Positions 60,262-64,000 of a stretch of 64,000 nucleotides of DNA are shown here, one piece after another. The stretch's first letter is position 1. Each line of letters begins with the position of its first letter. The stretch spans positions 1,984,001 through 2,048,000 of the forward strand of contig NC_017034.1 in assembly GCF_000251105.1 (NCBI RefSeq), in the 5' to 3' direction. Source of the stretch: Methanocella conradii HZ254 (GTDB taxonomy: Archaea > Halobacteriota > Methanocellia > Methanocellales > Methanocellaceae). The notes beneath the pieces are model-generated. The model was given only the letters and a program-made list of their open reading frames with translations. It was not told where the DNA came from and made no database searches. The translations under genes and the position numbers were made by a program.

Positions 60262-62891
60262 CAGCACCAAAGAGGATAAGGAAGATAAAGTTCGGCCTGT
60301 TATCGCCTGCAGAAATAAGAAAGATGAGCGTTACCAAGATCATTACTGCTGATACGTATGATGATGACGGCTATCCTATAGACATGGGGTTGATGGACCC
60401 CAGGCTGGGCGTCATCGACCCTGGCTTAAGGTGCCGCACCTGTGGAGGCAGGCCGGGCGAGTGCCCGGGGCACTTTGGCCACATCGAGCTTGCCGCCCCA
60501 GTGATACACGTCGGCTTCGCACGGCTGCTGAGAAAGATACTGATGACTACGTGCCGTCGCTGCGGACGGCTCATGCTCGACGAGAAAGCCAAGGCAGAGT
60601 ACCTCAGGCAGATTAAGACTAGCATGAGGCTTGGCCAGCCTATCGACGACATAGTGAAGAACGTGTTCAAGGACGCAAAGGCTGCGACCTGCCCGTATTG
60701 CGGGGAGGAGCAAAAGGAGATAAAGTTCGAGAAGCCGACCGGCTACATCGAGGACGGCCACAAGCTCATGCCCACCGACGTTCGGGACCGGCTCGAGATG
60801 ATCCCTGACGAGGACATCGAGGTGTTCGGCATGGACCCGAAGAACGCCAGGCCCGAGTGGATGGTCCTGACGGTATTGCCGGTTCCACCGGTGACTGTAA
60901 GGCCTTCCATCACCCTTGAGAGCGGGCAAAGGTCCGAGGACGACCTGACGCATAAGCTCGTGGATATCATACGAATAAACCAGAGATTCCAGGAGAACCG
61001 TGACGCGGGAGCCCCTCAACTCATCATAGAGGACCTCTGGGAGCTCTTACAGTATCATGTGACGACTTATATTGATAACGCCGTTTCTGGGGTTCCGCCC
61101 GCAAGGCACAGGAGCGGCCGCCCGCTGAAGACGCTATCACAGCGCCTGAAGGGGAAAGAAGGCCGGTTCAGGGGCTCATTATCGGGCAAGCGCGTCAACT
61201 TTAGCGCCAGGACCGTGATATCCCCTGACCCGAACCTGAGCATAAACGAAGTCGGCGTCCCCTTGAGTATAGCTAAAGAGATGACGGTGCCCATGACAGT
61301 GACTCCGTTCAACATCGAGGTGGCCAGGGAATACGTGAGGCGCGGGTCCGAGAACCACCCGGGCGCAAACTACGTCAAGAGGCCGGACGGCCGCAGGCTC
61401 AAGGTCACGGATAAGAATTGCGCGGAGCTGGCGGAAGCCCTGGACGTGGGGTGGAAGGTCGACCGGCAGCTCAAGGATGGGGACATCGTGCTGTTTAACC
61501 GGCAGCCATCCCTTCACAGGATGAGCATCATGGGCCACTTCGTGAAGGTGATGCCCCACAAGACGTTCAGGCTGAACCCGGCCGTGTGCGCCCCGTATAA
61601 CGCCGACTTCGACGGCGACGAGATGAACCTGCACGTGCCCCAGAACATGGAGGCGATGGCGGAGGCGCGCATCCTCATGCTCGTGCAGCAAAACATCCTT
61701 TCCCCGAGGTTTGGCGGGCCTATAATCGGCGGCCTCCACGACCACATATCGGGCATCTACCTGCTGACCAAGGGCAACCAGATGTTCAACGAGGCCGAGG
61801 CTCTGGACCTGCTGAGGAAGACCGGAGTAAGGGAGCTGCCCGAGCCGGCGAAGGTTGAGGGGGGCGTGCAGTACTGGACTGGCAAGCAGATTTTCAGCAC
61901 CATCCTGCCCAGGACCCTGAACCTGACGTATAAGGCTAAGATATGCGAGAACTGCGAGGTCTGCAAAAAGGAGGAATGCGATAAGGACGCCTACGTAACG
62001 ATAAGGGATGGAGTCCTGAAGACCGGCGTGATCGACGAGAAGGCGATAGGCGCGTTCAGCGGCAAGATAGTGGACAGGATAGTGAAGACGTACGACGAGG
62101 ACACGGCGGCGAAGTTCATCGACGACGTGACCAGGCTGGCCATCAGGGCCATCATGAAGTTCGGCTTCTCCTATGGCATTAGCGATACGGATATACCGAG
62201 AGAGGCGAAGGTGCAGACGACCGACGTCATCCTGGAGTCGGAAAAGCAGGTGAAGAAGCTGATAGAGGCCTACGAGGCGGGCGAGCTGGAGCCTCTGCCG
62301 GGCAGGACCCTGAAGGAGACGCTGGAGCTGCGCATCATGCAGGAGCTGGCAAAGGCCAGGGACGCAGCGGGCTCAATCGCAGGGAAACACCTGGCCAGCG
62401 AGGGCGACAACTCCGCGGTCATAATGGCCCGCTCGGGCGCGAGGGGCAGCTTCTTGAATCTGACGCAGATGACCGGCTGCGTCGGGCAGCAATCCGTGAG
62501 AGGCGAACGCATCATGAGAGGATACAGCGACAGGACGCTCCCGCACTTCCTGCCGGGCGACCTGGGAGCCGACGCGAGAGGCTTCGTCGAGTCCTCGTAC
62601 AAGAAGGGCCTCAACCCGACGGAGTTCTTCTTCCACGCCATGGGAGGCAGGGAAGGCCTGGTCGATACCGCGGTAAGGACGTCCCAGTCGGGATACCTGC
62701 AGCGCAGGCTGGTCAACGCCTTACAGGACCTGGAGGTCAAGTATGACGGCACCGTCCGTGAGACGCGGGGCGTCATCGTGCAGTTCGAGTACGGCGAGGA
62801 TGGCGTGGACCCAATGAAGAGCGACTATGGCGAAGGGGTAAACGTCCGCCAAATAGTCGAAAACGTGATAAACGGGGGTGGCTCGAAGTGA
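60258..62891 (+). CDS. rpoA1: RNA polymerase subunit A' (N-terminal part of beta')
   Basis: The 877-residue protein provides most of the largest subunit. It has the N-terminal zinc site [17 protein letters not shown], a second zinc-like CRRCGR and CPYCGEE, the lid/rudder region near [27 protein letters not shown] and the magnesium-binding active site [12 protein letters not shown]. The C-terminal part includes [19 protein letters not shown] and the trigger-loop start. No intein is present, although polymerase genes of archaea sometimes carry them. Start overlaps rpoB1 stop by 4 bases. GTG of rpoA2 overlaps its own stop. Confidence 0.97.
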   Translation: MTAPKRIRKIKFGLLSPAEIRKMSVTKIITADTYDDDGYPIDMGLMDPRLGVIDPGLRCRTCGGRPGECPGHFGHIELAAPVIHVGFARLLRKILMTTCRRCGRLMLDEKAKAEYLRQIKTSMRLGQPIDDIVKNVFKDAKAATCPYCGEEQKEIKFEKPTGYIEDGHKLMPTDVRDRLEMIPDEDIEVFGMDPKNARPEWMVLTVLPVPPVTVRPSITLESGQRSEDDLTHKLVDIIRINQRFQENRDAGAPQLIIEDLWELLQYHVTTYIDNAVSGVPPARHRSGRPLKTLSQRLKGKEGRFRGSLSGKRVNFSARTVISPDPNLSINEVGVPLSIAKEMTVPMTVTPFNIEVAREYVRRGSENHPGANYVKRPDGRRLKVTDKNCAELAEALDVGWKVDRQLKDGDIVLFNRQPSLHRMSIMGHFVKVMPHKTFRLNPAVCAPYNADFDGDEMNLHVPQNMEAMAEARILMLVQQNILSPRFGGPIIGGLHDHISGIYLLTKGNQMFNEAEALDLLRKTGVRELPEPAKVEGGVQYWTGKQIFSTILPRTLNLTYKAKICENCEVCKKEECDKDAYVTIRDGVLKTGVIDEKAIGAFSGKIVDRIVKTYDEDTAAKFIDDVTRLAIRAIMKFGFSYGISDTDIPREAKVQTTDVILESEKQVKKLIEAYEAGELEPLPGRTLKETLELRIMQELAKARDAAGSIAGKHLASEGDNSAVIMARSGARGSFLNLTQMTGCVGQQSVRGERIMRGYSDRTLPHFLPGDLGADARGFVESSYKKGLNPTEFFFHAMGGREGLVDTAVRTSQSGYLQRRLVNALQDLEVKYDGTVRETRGVIVQFEYGEDGVDPMKSDYGEGVNVRQIVENVINGGGSK

Positions 62892-64000
62892 GCATCTCTG
62901 AATCCACAATAGAGGCTGAGCTCAACAAGATCGATGACCTGCCCTATAAAATAGTACAGGAAATAAAAGAAAGCCTTAAGGGCGTGAAGCTCACCAAGAA
63001 GCAGTTAGAGGAGATCATCGAGAAAACGCGGGAGGCCTACAAGCGCGCAAGGGTGGAGAACTGCGAGGCGGTGGGCATGGTGGCGGCACAGAGCATAGGC
63101 GAGCCTGGCACGCAGATGACGATGCGTACCTTCCACTATGCGGGCGTGGCCGAGATAGACGTCACGCTGGGCCTGCCCCGCCTTATCGAGATCGTGGACG
63201 CAAGGCGGGAGCCATCGACGCCAATGATGACTATCCATCTGCTGCCGGAGATAGCCGGAAACAGGGATGCCGTCAAAAAGCTCGGCTGGGACCTGGAGGA
63301 GACCAACGTCAGCGACATCGCCTCCATCTCCACGAATCTCGCAGACATGACCATTATCATCGACGTCAACGAAAAGCAGCTGCTCCAGAGGGGCATGACA
63401 ATGGAGGAGGTCGCCGATAAGATCGGCGAGGTTACGGGGCTGAAGCTCGACGTGAACGAGAATCGTATCACGGTTCACCCTGAGGAGCCATCATACCGTG
63501 ACCTGCTCCAGATGGTAGAAACGATACGAACGATACTTTTAAAAGGCATAAAAGGTATTAGTCGTGTCGTCATCCGCAAAGAAGAGAACGAGTACGTTAT
63601 ATATACTCAGGGCTCTGCGCTGAAGAAGGTAATCCACTTTGAAGGAGTGGATGCCGCGAGGACTAAGACAAATAACATAAACGAGATAGCCGAGGTCCTT
63701 GGAATCGAGGCGGCCAGGAACGCGATAATCAACGAGGCGCTGGACACGCTGTCCGAACAGGGCCTTACCGTTGACATAAGGCATATCATGCTCGTGGCAG
63801 ACATGATGACCATCGACGGCGAGGTCAAGCAGATAGGCAGGCACGGCATATCCGGCGAGAAGGCAAGCGTGCTATCCAGGGCGGCCTTCGAGGTCACGGT
63901 TAACCACCTTCTGGACGCGGCAGTCGCGGGTGAGGTCGATGAGCTGACCGGGGTGACGGAAAACGTCATAGTAGGCCAGCCGATACAGCTCGGCACGGGG
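62888..64000 (+). CDS. rpoA2: RNA polymerase subunit A'' (C-terminal part of beta'), partial at window end
   Basis: From GTG 62888 the frame stays open for 371 codons to the window edge, where the typical 380-400 residue protein would be nearly complete. The sequence has [33 protein letters not shown], the bridge helix/trigger-loop region, and later [25 protein letters not shown] [19 protein letters not shown]. The start overlaps the rpoA1 stop as GTGA. Only the last few residues lie outside the window. Confidence 0.96.
   Translation, partial: MSISESTIEAELNKIDDLPYKIVQEIKESLKGVKLTKKQLEEIIEKTREAYKRARVENCEAVGMVAAQSIGEPGTQMTMRTFHYAGVAEIDVTLGLPRLIEIVDARREPSTPMMTIHLLPEIAGNRDAVKKLGWDLEETNVSDIASISTNLADMTIIIDVNEKQLLQRGMTMEEVADKIGEVTGLKLDVNENRITVHPEEPSYRDLLQMVETIRTILLKGIKGISRVVIRKEENEYVIYTQGSALKKVIHFEGVDAARTKTNNINEIAEVLGIEAARNAIINEALDTLSEQGLTVDIRHIMLVADMMTIDGEVKQIGRHGISGEKASVLSRAAFEVTVNHLLDAAVAGEVDELTGVTENVIVGQPIQLGTG

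Overview
The window reads as a chromosomal segment of a methanogenic archaeon, most probably of the order Methanocellales (Methanocella-like). Three things support this. It carries the F420-reducing hydrogenase frhADGB and the F420-dependent formate dehydrogenase fdhCAB. It has archaeal informational genes: split RNA polymerase rpoB2/rpoB1 and rpoA1/rpoA2, proteasome beta subunit, PriL, and two archaeal CPSF-type nucleases. Promoters are TATA-type, starts are often GTG or TTG, and tRNA genes lack an encoded CCA. Coding DNA is moderately GC-rich and most intergenic DNA is strongly AT-rich. The order-level assignment is inference from gene content.

Layout. 1-5.4 kb: a PadR-type regulator (cut by the window edge) with a candidate operator, a two-gene ABC exporter, hisB and two tandem EamA/DMT exporters. 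5.4-12.3 kb: a FAS1 protein, an AT-rich gap, tRNA-Leu(CAG), then a leftward run of a membrane-anchored metallopeptidase, an aldehyde dehydrogenase, two M24 peptidases (type II methionine aminopeptidase and an Xaa-Pro peptidase) and a membrane-tethered winged-helix protein. 12.4-23 kb: Elp3, a membrane TPR-like protein, a YchF/Obg-like GTPase, an FKBP lipoprotein, a cyclase and PfkB kinase pair, a PAS sensor kinase, a UbiA prenyltransferase and a HhH-GPD-like protein. 24.3-29.9 kb: a four-gene glycogen/alpha-glucan operon (GH57, two GT4 transferases, debranching enzyme) with overlapping reading frames.

30-36.6 kb: a papain-like C1 peptidase, psmB, aCPSF1, a flavin split-barrel protein, an MTA-phosphorylase-family enzyme, a methyltransferase and a beta-carbonic anhydrase. 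36.6-45 kb: the energy-metabolism core. fdhCAB runs leftward and frhADGB rightward from a shared AT-rich region of about 600 bp that holds three copies of an AATCAGCC motif. Formate enters through FdhC, FdhAB passes its electrons to F420, and FrhABG exchanges electrons between H2 and F420, with FrhD maturing FrhA. 45-56 kb: a NifX-like protein, UDP-sugar dehydrogenase, KGG protein, priL, two lipoproteins, a RecJ-like DHH protein, a 713-bp gap with strong hairpins and a likely tnpB relic, a HEAT-repeat protein, a hemerythrin-like protein, a stand-alone receiver and aCPSF2. 56.5-64 kb: tRNA-Lys(TTT) directly followed by rpoH-rpoB2-rpoB1-rpoA1-rpoA2, the last cut by the window end.

No CRISPR array, intact transposon, prophage or obvious defence system was seen. 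The most unusual signals are the motif shared by the fdh and frh promoters together with the folded fdhC leader, the structured gaps at 23.2, 24.1 and 51.2-51.6 kb, a HhH protein lacking the usual catalytic aspartate, a DMT transporter with no normal start codon, and a lipoprotein built from three internal repeats.
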